Counted from the first letter of the stretch, positions 1 through 6,783 are shown. The stretch is 7,087 bases of DNA from Clostridiales bacterium (GCA_021203425.1 JAJQBF010000202.1:1-7087); one strand, 5' to 3'. The notes: a model not told the origin generated them from the sequence alone. Program-made: numbers and translations.

Positions 1-2
1 GC

Positions 3-1190
3 TCTGAGTATGAAAAGGTAATAGAAATTTATAATTACCAAATATCACAAAAATATAAATTTGACACATCTCATTCGTATTTTGACTGCACAAATTTTTA
101 TTTTGAGATAGACAAAGAAGACGACTTTCGCAGAAAAGACCCGATTGTAGGAATGGGGCTACTTTTGGATGCCAACCTGATACCGATAGGAATGAAAGTC
201 TATCCGGGAAACGAAAGCGAAAAGCCTGTAATAAGAGGTGTTATAAATAGCTTAAAGCAGCGAAATAATATAACCGGACGCACAATTCAAGTAGCCGACA
301 AGGGGCTTAATTGCGCTCCGAACATTATCCACGCACTAAAATCCGGTGACGGATATATTTTTTCAAAGTCGGTAAAAATGCTCCCGGAAAAAGAAAAGGT
401 TTGGGTTTTGCTTAATAATGACTATCGTGTTGCGAAAAGCAGCAGCGGTGAAGTTTTGTATCGCATAAAGGAGTGTATTGATGATTTTCCTTATGAAATA
501 ATAGACGCTGCCGGTAAGAAAAGAACTGTTTTATTGAGAGAAAAGCGTGTGGTAACTTATAATCCCCAACTGGCTCAGAAACAAATTTTTGAAATCAAGC
601 GTCAAGTTGAAAAGACCAGAGGTTTGAGGGCATCACAGGCTAAGAAATCCGAATACGGTGATTGTGCAAAATATGTGTCATTTGTAACAGCCGACAAAAA
701 AGGAAACCAAACAGACGGCAAAGTTAAAGTGGTTATAAATGAAGAAAAAATCAAGGAAAATCTTAAGCTTGCCGGATATAACCTTATAGTTACATCGGAG
801 ATCAAAATGTCTGTTTCTGAAATATATTGTACCTACCATAACCTTTGGAGGATTGAAGAATCTTTTAAGATAATGAAATCTCAGCTGGACGCAAGAACGG
901 TTTATTTGCAAAAACAGGATACAATTACAGGGCATTTTCTGATATGTTATCTTACAGTGCTCTTGGAAAGGCTGCTGCAGTTTAAAATATTGAAAAATAA
1001 ATATTGCTCAGAAGATATTTTTCACTTTATCAAAAACTTTAAGGCAGCACGTTTGTCAGAAAGAAAATATATAAATCTTACTCGAGATTTTTCATTCATA
1101 AGAAGTTTTGCCAAACTAACCGATTTACCCTTGACTTCTTATTTTCTTACTGATAGCCAAATCAAAAAAATGCTAAACCACAGGTTCTAA
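3..1190 (+). CDS. IS1634/IS4-type DDE transposase, 5' end outside window
   Basis: Transposase of an insertion sequence, cutting and joining the element ends. The frame is open from base 3 to the TAA at 1188-1190 (about 395 residues), so the internal ATG at 153 is not the start; the N-terminal part lies left of the window. IS1634-family enzymes are usually about 550-580 residues, so roughly the last two-thirds is present. Visible motifs are the first catalytic Asp in YFDCTNFYFE (D codon 84-86), then DPIVGMGLLLD and PIGMKVYPGNESE; the second Asp in QVADKGLN (297-299); and the Glu region LWRIEESFKIMKSQL (about 855-860), followed by GHFLICYL. All three DDE residues are present and I see no internal lesion, so this copy could be active if its left part is intact. 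Family assignment rests on motif recall; IS4-group relatives are the alternative. Confidence 0.88.
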   Translation, partial: SEYEKVIEIYNYQISQKYKFDTSHSYFDCTNFYFEIDKEDDFRRKDPIVGMGLLLDANLIPIGMKVYPGNESEKPVIRGVINSLKQRNNITGRTIQVADKGLNCAPNIIHALKSGDGYIFSKSVKMLPEKEKVWVLLNNDYRVAKSSSGEVLYRIKECIDDFPYEIIDAAGKKRTVLLREKRVVTYNPQLAQKQIFEIKRQVEKTRGLRASQAKKSEYGDCAKYVSFVTADKKGNQTDGKVKVVINEEKIKENLKLAGYNLIVTSEIKMSVSEIYCTYHNLWRIEESFKIMKSQLDARTVYLQKQDTITGHFLICYLTVLLERLLQFKILKNKYCSEDIFHFIKNFKAARLSERKYINLTRDFSFIRSFAKLTDLPLTSYFLTDSQIKKMLNHRF

Positions 1191-1213
1191 TCTGTGGTTT
1201 AGCACCATTTTTT
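1171..1213 (+). terminator. Bidirectional hairpin terminator at transposase 3' end
   Basis: A perfect 13-bp inverted repeat, TGCTAAACCACAG (1171-1183) with CTGTGGTTTAGCA (1192-1204), encloses an 8-base loop. On the plus strand a run of six T follows (1208-1213); on the minus strand seven T follow directly (A7 at 1164-1170). It therefore looks able to stop transcription from both sides. The TAA of the transposase sits in the loop, and the last codons form the left arm. Confidence 0.85.
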
Positions 1214-1321
1214 AGTTATACTCCCAAACTCAGGTAATATCACAACAACACTAAACTGTCAAGCCAAAATCAACCTTAAAACAGACCGTAAATTTTTTCT
1301 TAAAAAATTTTAGGCATAATT

Positions 1322-1350
1322 GTATAAAAATATTTCTTGTGTCAATAATC
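1322..1350 (+). promoter_or_regulatory. Possible sigma-F-type promoter of spoIIR
   Basis: GTATA (1322-1326), 14 bases, then GTCAATAATC (1341-1350). These resemble the forespore sigma-F pattern (GywTA and GgnrAnAnTw), although the spacer is 1-2 bases short and two -10 positions deviate. In Bacillus subtilis spoIIR is transcribed by sigma-F, which is why I searched for it. A weak call. Confidence 0.25.
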
Positions 1351-1364
1351 ACAGTATCTTATAA

Positions 1365-1371
1365 GAGGGAG
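1365..1371 (+). promoter_or_regulatory. Ribosome binding site of spoIIR
   Basis: GAGGGAG lies 8 bases before the ATG at 1380. The TTG at 1374 in the same frame is only 2 bases from this site and is too close, so ATG 1380 is the preferred start. Confidence 0.7.
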
Positions 1372-1379
1372 TTTTGGCT

Positions 1380-2027
1380 ATGTTAAAAAAATATTTTACA
1401 AGAGAATATAAATTCATCATTGTTTCTGTCCTTGCCGGTTTTGTTTGTTCCTTTATTTTCTGTATATCCGCAAGAGCATATTCCCATAGTGTTATGAATA
1501 AAATAACCTCAGAGGTTTTTCGGTTTCATATTTTGGCAAACAGCGATTCGGAAGAGGATCAAGCTCTTAAGCTTGCCCTCAGAGATAAAATTCTCGAAAA
1601 TTACAGGGACTTTTTAACTTCTTCTCCCTCGAAAGCGGAAACAGAAGACTTTTTTAAAAGCCGCTTGCCGGAAATAGAAAATATATCGGAAGAATTTCTT
1701 AAAAACGAAGGCTGTGATTACGAAGTTAAGGCGGAAGTTACAAAAAGTATGTTTCCCTTAAGAAAATATGCGGACGTTACCCTTCCAGGGGGAAATTATG
1801 ACTGTCTTAAAATTTCAATAGGGGATGCTGCCGGTCATAATTGGTGGTGCGTTATGTTTCCGCCTCTTTGTTATGTTGAAGGAACATACAGTGAGGCAGA
1901 ACAGGGGACATATAAAAATGATTTATCGGAAGATGTTTATAGTATAATTTTAGGGGATTCGGAAAGCGCCTCGCCGAAGGTAAGGCTTAAGCTTAAAATA
2001 ACGGAGCTTTGGCAGAACAGGCAGTAA
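1380..2027 (+). CDS. spoIIR: Stage II sporulation protein R (SpoIIR)
   Basis: Signal protein exported from the forespore into the intermembrane space. There it triggers the membrane protease SpoIIGA to cleave pro-sigma-E, switching on mother-cell gene expression. From ATG 1380 the product is 215 residues, close to the 224 of B. subtilis. Residues 12-30 are a hydrophobic export segment followed by SARA, a plausible signal-peptidase site after Ala33. The family hallmarks follow: FRFHILANSDSEEDQALKL with a conserved RDKIL, and near the C-terminus GNYDCLKISIGDAAGHNWW and CVMFPPLCYVEG. The gene is complete and stands alone: an insertion sequence upstream, and a convergent dehydrogenase downstream across a shared hairpin. 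Its 3' end lies 18 bases before that hairpin. Identification is by conserved motifs and is secure. Confidence 0.95.
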   Translation: MLKKYFTREYKFIIVSVLAGFVCSFIFCISARAYSHSVMNKITSEVFRFHILANSDSEEDQALKLALRDKILENYRDFLTSSPSKAETEDFFKSRLPEIENISEEFLKNEGCDYEVKAEVTKSMFPLRKYADVTLPGGNYDCLKISIGDAAGHNWWCVMFPPLCYVEGTYSEAEQGTYKNDLSEDVYSIILGDSESASPKVRLKLKITELWQNRQ

Positions 2028-2044
2028 ACTTTCTTATGTGCTAA

Positions 2045-2088
2045 AAGGACGTTCAAACACCGTGTTCGGCGGTATTATGAACGTCCTT
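2045..2088. terminator. Shared hairpin between convergent spoIIR and dehydrogenase genes
   Basis: A 10-bp perfect stem, AAGGACGTTC (2045-2054) with GAACGTCCTT (2079-2088), holds a smaller inner stem ACCG (2059-2062) with CGGT (2070-2073). It lies between two converging genes. The minus strand has only TTTT after the stem and the plus strand has no clear T run, so it is probably a moderate two-way terminator. Confidence 0.65.
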
Positions 2089-2105
2089 ATAAAATTTAAA
2101 ATTTA

Positions 2106-3277
2106 TCAGAAGTCAACTTCCGTACCGTAGTATGTGCAGGTGAGAAGTTTTTCCATTTCAGCAGGTGTTATAGGTCTGGGGTTGGAGCCTGTACAGGCGT
2201 CTCCCACAGCAAGTTCGGCTATTTTTGAAACTTTTTCTTTAAATTCTGCCTCATTTATGCCGAAGTCTTTAAGTGTTATGGGAATATTAAGTTTAATGTT
2301 ATATTCGTTAATCTTTTCACAAAGTTTTTCTACACATTCGCTGTCACTGCCTTCGATTCCTACACTTCTTGCTATGTCGGCATATCTTCCCTCGGCACAT
2401 TTTGCATTGTACTTAATTACATAGGGAAGGTAAATTGCGTTTGCACAGCCGTGGGGAATATGACCTGTTGAGAAAGCTGCTCCGGTTTTGTGAGCCATTG
2501 AGTGAACTATACCCAAAAGAGCGTTTGAGAAAGCCTGACCGGCTAAACACTGGGCATAGTGCATCTGTTCTCTTGCATTTTTGTCTCCATTATATGAATC
2601 GGGGAGATAGTCAAATACCATATATATTGCTTTAAGGGCAAGAGGATCTGTAAAGGGGCTGTTTAAGGTTGAAACATAAGCCTCTATAGCGTGTGTCAAA
2701 GCGTCCATACCTGTGTGGGCTGTAAGTGTTTTGGGCATTGTCTGGGCAAGATCCGGATCAACTATGGCTATGTCTGGGGTAATGTTAAAATCGGCAAGGG
2801 GATATTTAACCCCTGTGGAGTAGTCGGTAATTACGGAAAAAGCCGTAACTTCCGTTGCCGTTCCCGATGTTGAGGGGATAGCTATAAATTTTGCTTTCTG
2901 TCTTAATTCTGGAAAACTGAAGGGAGTTATAATTTCCTCAAAAGTTGTTTCGGGATATTCATAAAATACCCACATTGCCTTGGCTGCGTCTATGGGAGAA
3001 CCGCCGCCCATTGAAATAATAAGGTCGGGTTCGAATTCTCTCATAAAAGCCGCACCCTTCATAACTGTTTCAACTGAAGGGTCGGGTTCAACGCCTTCAA
3101 AGAGTTTAACCTCTATTCCTGCCTCATTGAGATAGCCTACAGCCTTGTCTGCAAAGCCGAAACGTTTCATTGAGCCGCCGCCCAAAACTATAACGGCTTT
3201 TTTGCCCTTTATGTTTTTGAGCTGTTCAAGGGCACCGGCTCCGTAATATAAATCTCTGGCAAAGTAAATCTCATCAT
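2106..3277 (-). CDS. Iron-containing alcohol dehydrogenase, frameshifted at codon 7
   Basis: NAD(P)-dependent group III (Fe-type) alcohol dehydrogenase, a cytosolic enzyme that reduces fermentation aldehydes to alcohols. The main frame holds the cofactor motif MGGGSPIDAAKAMW, the ASTSGTATE-like PSTSGTATEVTAFS, and the metal-binding set: GMDALTHAIEAY (Asp, His), GIVHSMAHKTG (His) and HIPHGCANAIYLPY (His). It ends GTEVDF. The expected start is ATG 3277 behind a strong AGGAGG. That frame gives MMRFTLP, then shifts; the continuation RDLYYGAGALEQLKNIKGKK is in the other frame from 3257. Restoring one base near 3257-3259 gives LPRDLYYG and a normal 390-residue protein. A TTG-started 359-residue product (from 3185) would lack part of the cofactor domain. 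Everything else is intact, so this is a recent mutation or a read error. Substrate cannot be read from sequence. Confidence 0.9.
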
Positions 3278-3284
3278 AAAAAAT

Positions 3285-3290
3285 CCTCCT
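3285..3290 (-). promoter_or_regulatory. Ribosome binding site fixing the dehydrogenase start
   Basis: AGGAGG on the minus strand lies 7 bases before ATG 3277, in ideal position. It shows that translation starts at 3277 and hence that the frame break near 3257 lies inside the gene rather than upstream of it. Confidence 0.85.
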
Positions 3291-3343
3291 TAAATATTCA
3301 TCTTGTTTATTAATCTGTTTTGCTAATCTTTTAACATACTTGG

Positions 3344-3372
3344 ATTATAACATATTCAGCTCAGAATTGCAA
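3344..3372 (-). promoter_or_regulatory. Promoter of the alcohol dehydrogenase gene, extended -10
   Basis: On the minus strand: TTGCAA (3367-3372), 17 bases, then TATAAT (3344-3349) preceded by TGT, giving an extended -10 (TGTTATAAT). The -35 matches consensus at four of six positions. Predicted transcription starts about 60 bases upstream of ATG 3277. It overlaps the leader of the divergent gpr gene. Confidence 0.7.
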
Positions 3373-3380
3373 TAGCATTT

Positions 3381-3411
3381 TATTATATTTTTGTGAAGTT
3401 TGGGTAAACTA
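3381..3411 (+). promoter_or_regulatory. Possible forespore (sigma-F/G) promoter of gpr
   Basis: GGGTAAACTA (3402-3411) fits the forespore -10 pattern GgnrAnAnTw except at one position. TATTA (3381-3385), 16 bases upstream, is a partial -35 match. No sigma-A-type promoter is obvious on this strand. gpr is known to be a sigma-F/sigma-G gene in Bacillus, so such a promoter is expected; the match itself is modest. Confidence 0.35.
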
Positions 3412-3430
3412 TTCCTTAAGGATATGGTTT

Positions 3431-3436
3431 GGAGGT
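3431..3436 (+). promoter_or_regulatory. Ribosome binding site of gpr
   Basis: GGAGGT with 7 bases to ATG 3444. A TTG in the same frame at 3429 overlaps this site and cannot be the start, which trims five residues from the longest open frame. Confidence 0.85.
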
Positions 3437-3443
3437 AAAGCAA

Positions 3444-4421
3444 ATGAAAAAAATTTTTTCGGTGCGGACTGATTTGGCACTTGAAATTGCGGAAAGTCTT
3501 TCGAAAGACAGGCAGGAAGGCATAGAGGTTATAAGCGAGGAGTTTAATGATGACAAAATAACTGTAACGACAGTCAAAATTAAAGATAAAAAGGGAGAGG
3601 CGGAAACGGGAAAGCCCGTAGGCACGTATATAACCCTTGAAAGCCCTTATATCAAAGAAAATGAAATTTCAAAACACGAGGAAATAATAAAAATTTTAAG
3701 CGAAAAGCTGGGCTCACTTACGGATTTAAAAAAGGATTCTGTTATTTTGGTTGTGGGTTTAGGAAACTGGAATGTTACGCCGGACGCTTTGGGACCCAGA
3801 GTTATTTCCAAAATTCTTGTTACAAGACATATTTCCTCCGAAATTCCCGAGGATATAGACGAAAACGTCAGAAGTGTAGCTGCCGTAAGCCCCGGTGTTA
3901 TGGGAATAACAGGAATTGAAACAGGAGAAATAATTATGGGGATAACGGGAAAAATTAAGCCCGATTTGATTATAGCCATAGATGCTTTGGCGGCAAGAAA
4001 AGCAAGCAGAATAAATTCCACAATTCAAATTGCCGATACGGGGGTTTGCCCCGGGTCGGGAGTGGGAAACAAGCGTATGGAGTTGAGCAAAAAAACGCTG
4101 GGAATTCCGGTTATTGCCATAGGAGTGCCCACAGTTGTAGATGCGGCAACTCTTGTAAGCGACACCCTCGATTCTATTTTAGATGAGCTTATAGAACAGA
4201 CTTCAAAGGGAACGGCGCTGTATCAGCTTTTGGCAAATATGACAGGCGAAGATAAATATGAGCTTATAACCCGAATATTAAACCCCTGCGAAGAAAACCT
4301 TTTCGTAACCCCGAAGGAGGTAGACGCAGTTATCGACCGCCTGACAAACATTATTTCCAACACAATAAATATAGCTCTTCACCCGGGAATTTCAAAGGCG
4401 GATATAAACAAATATATATAA
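3444..4421 (+). CDS. gpr: Germination protease GPR (SASP endopeptidase)
   Basis: Spore protease that starts breakdown of small acid-soluble DNA-binding proteins during germination; made in the forespore as an inactive zymogen. From ATG 3444 it has 325 residues, against about 370 in Bacillus; the shortfall is at the N-terminus and in the segment before the C-terminal VTPKEVD motif. Hallmarks: VRTDLALE (7-14), VGLGNWNVTPDALGP (catalytic-type Asp114), SPGVMGITGIET, IAIDALAAR (second catalytic-type Asp180), TIQIADTG, PGSGVGNKR, GVPVIAIGVPTVVDA-like IPVIAIGVPTVVDA, and FVTPKEVDAVID. By analogy with the Bacillus RTD/LAVE self-cleavage site, maturation should occur between Asp10 and Leu11, giving a 10-residue propeptide instead of 15. 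No hairpin terminator is visible downstream; the next promoter begins 38 bases after the stop. Identification is secure. Confidence 0.96.
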   Translation: MKKIFSVRTDLALEIAESLSKDRQEGIEVISEEFNDDKITVTTVKIKDKKGEAETGKPVGTYITLESPYIKENEISKHEEIIKILSEKLGSLTDLKKDSVILVVGLGNWNVTPDALGPRVISKILVTRHISSEIPEDIDENVRSVAAVSPGVMGITGIETGEIIMGITGKIKPDLIIAIDALAARKASRINSTIQIADTGVCPGSGVGNKRMELSKKTLGIPVIAIGVPTVVDAATLVSDTLDSILDELIEQTSKGTALYQLLANMTGEDKYELITRILNPCEENLFVTPKEVDAVIDRLTNIISNTINIALHPGISKADINKYI

Positions 4422-4458
4422 AAACTGACACGAGTATATTTAAAAATTAATTTAATTA

Positions 4459-4487
4459 TTGACAAAAGTATCAAAATATCATATAAT
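4459..4487 (+). promoter_or_regulatory. Perfect sigma-A promoter of the RNA/DUF3800 module
   Basis: TTGACA (4459-4464), exactly 17 bases, then TATAAT (4482-4487): both hexamers match consensus. Transcription should begin near 4494-4496. The strength is striking because the next gene start is about 115-120 bases further on, so the intervening leader is transcribed at high level. Confidence 0.85.
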
Positions 4488-4493
4488 ATAATT

Positions 4494-4590
4494 GCAGGTA
4501 GAGATACGCTGTATACTTGTGATACCGAATTAACGTTTAAGCGATATGTAATATCGTCGGTCATGAGGAGCCACCTTCGGGTGGCTTTCT
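4494..4590 (+). ncRNA. Structured leader RNA upstream of DUF3800 gene (candidate DUF3800-type RNA motif)
   Basis: Non-coding stretch between a consensus promoter and a DUF3800 gene, with several pairings that can be read by eye. ACCGA (4524-4528) pairs with TCGGT (4557-4561) and encloses the hairpin CGATAT-GTA-ATATCG (4542-4556) and a small TTAA/TTAA stem. GGTA (4497-4500) can pair with TACC (4523-4526), or ATAC (4504-4507) with GTAT (4511-4514); these alternatives compete. It ends in AGCCACC-TTCG-GGTGGCT (4569-4586), a 7-bp stem with a very stable UUCG loop, followed by an interrupted T tract (a weak terminator at best). Candidate structured RNAs named DUF3800 motifs have been described upstream of genes of this family; whether this sequence matches one cannot be decided without a covariance search. 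Alternatives are a leader attenuator or an independent small RNA. Confidence 0.6.
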
Positions 4591-4616
4591 ATAGTTTTCT
4601 GTAAGTAGGTGATAGA

Positions 4617-5313
4617 ATTAATATTTACATATATTCAGATGAATCAGGTGTGTTTGACAGAGAACATAATGATATTTTTGTTTTCGGGGGGGGGCATAAT
4701 TATTCTCGGCACTGATGAAAAACAAGTATGGTCAAGAAAATATTCAAAAGCCGAAAAGGATATAAGGCTGAAAAAAGGTGTTGATAAATCCTATGAGCTT
4801 AAAGCAACTCATATAACCAATTCAGAAAAAGGAAAGCTTTTCCGTTCACTGAATAAGTGTTATAAGTTTACGGTAGTTGCACAGCAGAAAAAAATATTGT
4901 CCGGTATATTCAATAATAAAAAATCTAAACAGAGATATTTGGATTTTGCTTTTAAAATTGCTGTTAAGAGGGCATTTGAAAATTTGCTCAAAAACAATAT
5001 AATTTCAGCGCAGAATGTAGAAAGACTGTATTTTTATGTTGACGAACATACTACTGCAACAAACGGGAGATATGAACTTAAAGAATCACTTGAACAAGAA
5101 TTCAGATACGGTACATTTAACAGAGATTATTCCAAATTCTATCCGCCTATATTCGAAACCCTTAATGAAGTTGAGCTTAAATACTGCAACTCTGAGAGTA
5201 CATTGTTAGTCAGAGCGGCTGATATTGTAGCAAATAAAGTCTTTTACTTGGAAAATAATGATAGAGAAAAGTTAAAAGAAATCAGAAACGTAAATTTAAT
5301 ATATTTGCCTTAA
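4617..5313 (+). CDS. DUF3800 family protein, frame broken at a G9 tract and without ATG
   Basis: Member of DUF3800 (PF12686), a family of unknown function proposed to be enzymatic because of an N-terminal Asp-Glu pair and a C-terminal QxxD motif. The conserved start reads INIYIYSDESGVFD (Asp-Glu at 4638-4643) in one frame as far as VFGG; then nine G (4686-4694) throw it out of frame, and IIILGTDEKQVW continues in the frame one base away. Eight G would restore a 231-residue protein. Later motifs: ELKATHITN, KKSKQRYLDF, YFYVDEHTTATNG and LVRAADIVANKVFY. The QxxD position here is RAAD (5212-5223). The expected initiator is ATT (4617) where ATG would fit, a few bases after AGGTGA (4607-4612). A GTG at 4609 gives an unbroken 234-residue product in the post-tract frame, but without the Asp-Glu pair. 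It is a decayed, phase-switched or misread gene. Adjacent to the RNA candidate, probably cotranscribed. Confidence 0.8.
4686..4694 (+). repeat. Nine-G homopolymer inside DUF3800 gene
   Basis: Nine consecutive G, in an otherwise AT-rich window, at the exact point where the DUF3800 reading frame changes. Such tracts mispair during replication and can change length, so this could act as an on/off switch; it is equally a classic site of sequencing error. Confidence 0.9.
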
Positions 5314-5314
5314 A

Positions 5315-5341
5315 GCACTTAACTCTTGTTAGGTGTTTTTA
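5315..5341 (+). terminator. Terminator of the DUF3800 module
   Basis: GCACTTAAC (5315-5323) pairs with GTTAGGTGT (5328-5336) through a TCTT loop, including G-U pairs, followed directly by a T run to 5340. It starts right after the stop codon and closes the plus-strand transcript. Confidence 0.7.
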
Positions 5342-5346
5342 TTTGC

Positions 5347-5388
5347 AAAAAAAAGAGAGACTGACTGTTAATTAAGCAGTCTCTCTTT
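5347..5388 (-). terminator. Terminator of xylA
   Basis: A perfect 12-bp inverted repeat, AAAGAGAGACTG (5352-5363) with CAGTCTCTCTTT (5377-5388), with a 13-base loop. On the minus strand it ends in eight T (complement of 5347-5354), about 30 bases after the xylA stop. The plus strand lacks a T run, so it serves xylA. Confidence 0.85.
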
Positions 5389-5420
5389 AAATAAACTTAT
5401 ATGAATATTACAGCAATTAT

Positions 5421-6731
5421 TTATCTGTATAAAATCTGTGTAAGAATCGATTCAAGATATTCCTGCTTGCCGCTGGAAACTTTGGGTTCGCCGGTTTTGA
5501 GGGTATATTCTTCAAGAGATTCGAGGGTAGCCGTGCCGTTCATAATATCGGCGCCGATTCCGCTCTTATAGCTCTTATAGCGGTCTCTTACGAAACTGTC
5601 GATTCTGTCGTCGTCGATTACTTCAAAAGCTTTAATAAGACCTAAAGCGAAGGTGTCCATACCGCTTATATAAGCAAGGGCAATATCGTCAAATGTGAAT
5701 GAAGGACGTCTTACCTTAGCATCGAAGTTAATTCCGCCGTTTGTGAATCCGCCGGATTTAATAACTTCATACATAGCACAGGTTGCTGTTTTAACGTCAC
5801 AGGGGAACTGGTCGGTATCCCAACCGAGGTGTTCATCACCCTGGTTTGCGTCGATTGAACCGAAGAAACCGTTTATTCTTGCAACACGAAGTTCATGTTC
5901 GAATGTGTGCCCTGCAAGAGTAGCGTGGTTTGCCTCAATGTTGAGTTTGAAATCGCCGTCAAGACCGTACTTGCGGAGGAAACCTATAACAGTTGCCGAG
6001 TCGAAGTCATATTGATGTTTTGTGGGTTCCTTGGGCTTAGGCTCTACATAAAAATCTCCGTCATATCCCTTTGAACGGGCATAGTTTACAGCCATTTTCA
6101 TAAGTCTTGCATAATTGTCAAGTTCAATTGCCATATTTGTGTTAAGAAGAGTTTCATAGCCTTCTCTTCCGCCCCAGAAAACATAGCCCTTGCCGCCTAA
6201 AGCGATTGTTGCGTCAATAGCGTTTTTAATCTGGCTTGCTGCATAGGCAAAAACATCGGCTTCACAGGAGGTTCCTGCGCCGTGCATATAACGGGGATTT
6301 CCGAAAAGGTTGGCTGTTCCCCAAAGGAGCTCGATGTTTGTGCCTTCCATTTTGCTCTTTATGTAATCAACTATTTCCCAAAGATTTTTCTTTGACTCAG
6401 CAAATGTCTTTCCTTCGGGGGCAATATCTACGTCATGGAAACAGAAATATTCAATTCCTAATTTTTCCATAAATTCAAAACCGGCATCAACCTTTGCTTT
6501 TGCAATATCCATAGGGTCTGTCTTGCCGTAGGTTCTGTCAATTGTTCCCTGACCGAAGGGGTCTGTCATATTTGCACAGAGTGTATGCCACCAGCTCATA
6601 GCAAACTTAAGATGATCCTTCATAGGTTTTCCGTTAATTATTCTTTCCGCATCATAGAACTTGAAGGCGAAGGGGTTTTTCGAACCCTGTCCCTCATATT
6701 GTATTTTTCCGAAGTTGGGAAAATAACTCAT
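5421..6731 (-). CDS. xylA: Xylose isomerase
   Basis: Converts D-xylose to D-xylulose in the cytosol, the first step of bacterial xylose use (it also isomerises glucose to fructose). At 436 residues it is a full-length class II enzyme. Catalytic and metal-binding residues all appear in order: FHDVD (His99, Asp102), YVEPKPKEPTKHQ (Glu230, Lys232), NIEANHATLAGHTFEHEL (Glu266, His269), GSIDANQGD (Asp294), WDTDQFP (Asp305, Asp307) and INFDAKVRR (Asp337). The start fits the family (FGKIQYEGQGSKNPFAFKFYD) and is preceded by AAAGGA 10 bases upstream. It is a single-gene transcript, with its own promoter and terminator; no xylulokinase, xylose transporter or xylR lies in the window. Secure identification. 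Confidence 0.97.
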   Translation of the reverse strand: MSYFPNFGKIQYEGQGSKNPFAFKFYDAERIINGKPMKDHLKFAMSWWHTLCANMTDPFGQGTIDRTYGKTDPMDIAKAKVDAGFEFMEKLGIEYFCFHDVDIAPEGKTFAESKKNLWEIVDYIKSKMEGTNIELLWGTANLFGNPRYMHGAGTSCEADVFAYAASQIKNAIDATIALGGKGYVFWGGREGYETLLNTNMAIELDNYARLMKMAVNYARSKGYDGDFYVEPKPKEPTKHQYDFDSATVIGFLRKYGLDGDFKLNIEANHATLAGHTFEHELRVARINGFFGSIDANQGDEHLGWDTDQFPCDVKTATCAMYEVIKSGGFTNGGINFDAKVRRPSFTFDDIALAYISGMDTFALGLIKAFEVIDDDRIDSFVRDRYKSYKSGIGADIMNGTATLESLEEYTLKTGEPKVSSGKQEYLESILTQILYR

Positions 6732-6783
6732 AAATATTCATTCCTTTCTTTTCTTTTTTTGAATTTTTAAAACACTATAATTC

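Larger units (their letters stand above)
1205..1379. other. Intergenic: probable IS right end and spoIIR leader
   Basis: No gene is visible. The right end of the insertion sequence should lie somewhere after 1205, but without the left end in the window I cannot define its terminal inverted repeat or target duplication. A 9-bp A/T-only inverted repeat (1290-1298 with 1302-1310) lies in the middle and is probably just low complexity. The spoIIR leader occupies the right part. Confidence 0.5.

Noticed and set aside
153..155. ATG at 153 as start of the transposase
   Set aside because: The frame is open to the window edge and the upstream codons hold the first catalytic motif YFDCTNFYFE, so the gene begins outside.
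1216..1223. TTATACTC shared between the IS flank and the last bases of the window (7080-7087)
   Set aside because: Eight bases in AT-rich DNA, same orientation, with no further similarity; not evidence for a paired IS end.
1290..1310. 9-bp inverted repeat of only A and T before spoIIR
   Set aside because: Made of A and T runs, weak as RNA, and expected by chance in such DNA.
2134..2873. Plus-strand open frames opposite the alcohol dehydrogenase gene
   Set aside because: They lie antisense to a clearly conserved enzyme, have no ribosome binding sites and no recognisable domains.
3647..4028. Minus-strand open frames of 124 and 89 codons opposite gpr
   Set aside because: Shadow frames of a strongly conserved protein; low-complexity translations with no family resemblance.
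4569..4590. UUCG hairpin as a full Rho-independent terminator
   Set aside because: The following tract (TTTCTATAGTTTT) is interrupted, and the downstream gene shows no promoter of its own, so read-through is needed for its expression.
5695..6472. Plus-strand open frames of 106 and 78 codons opposite xylA
   Set aside because: Antisense to xylA, no ribosome binding site, no motif.
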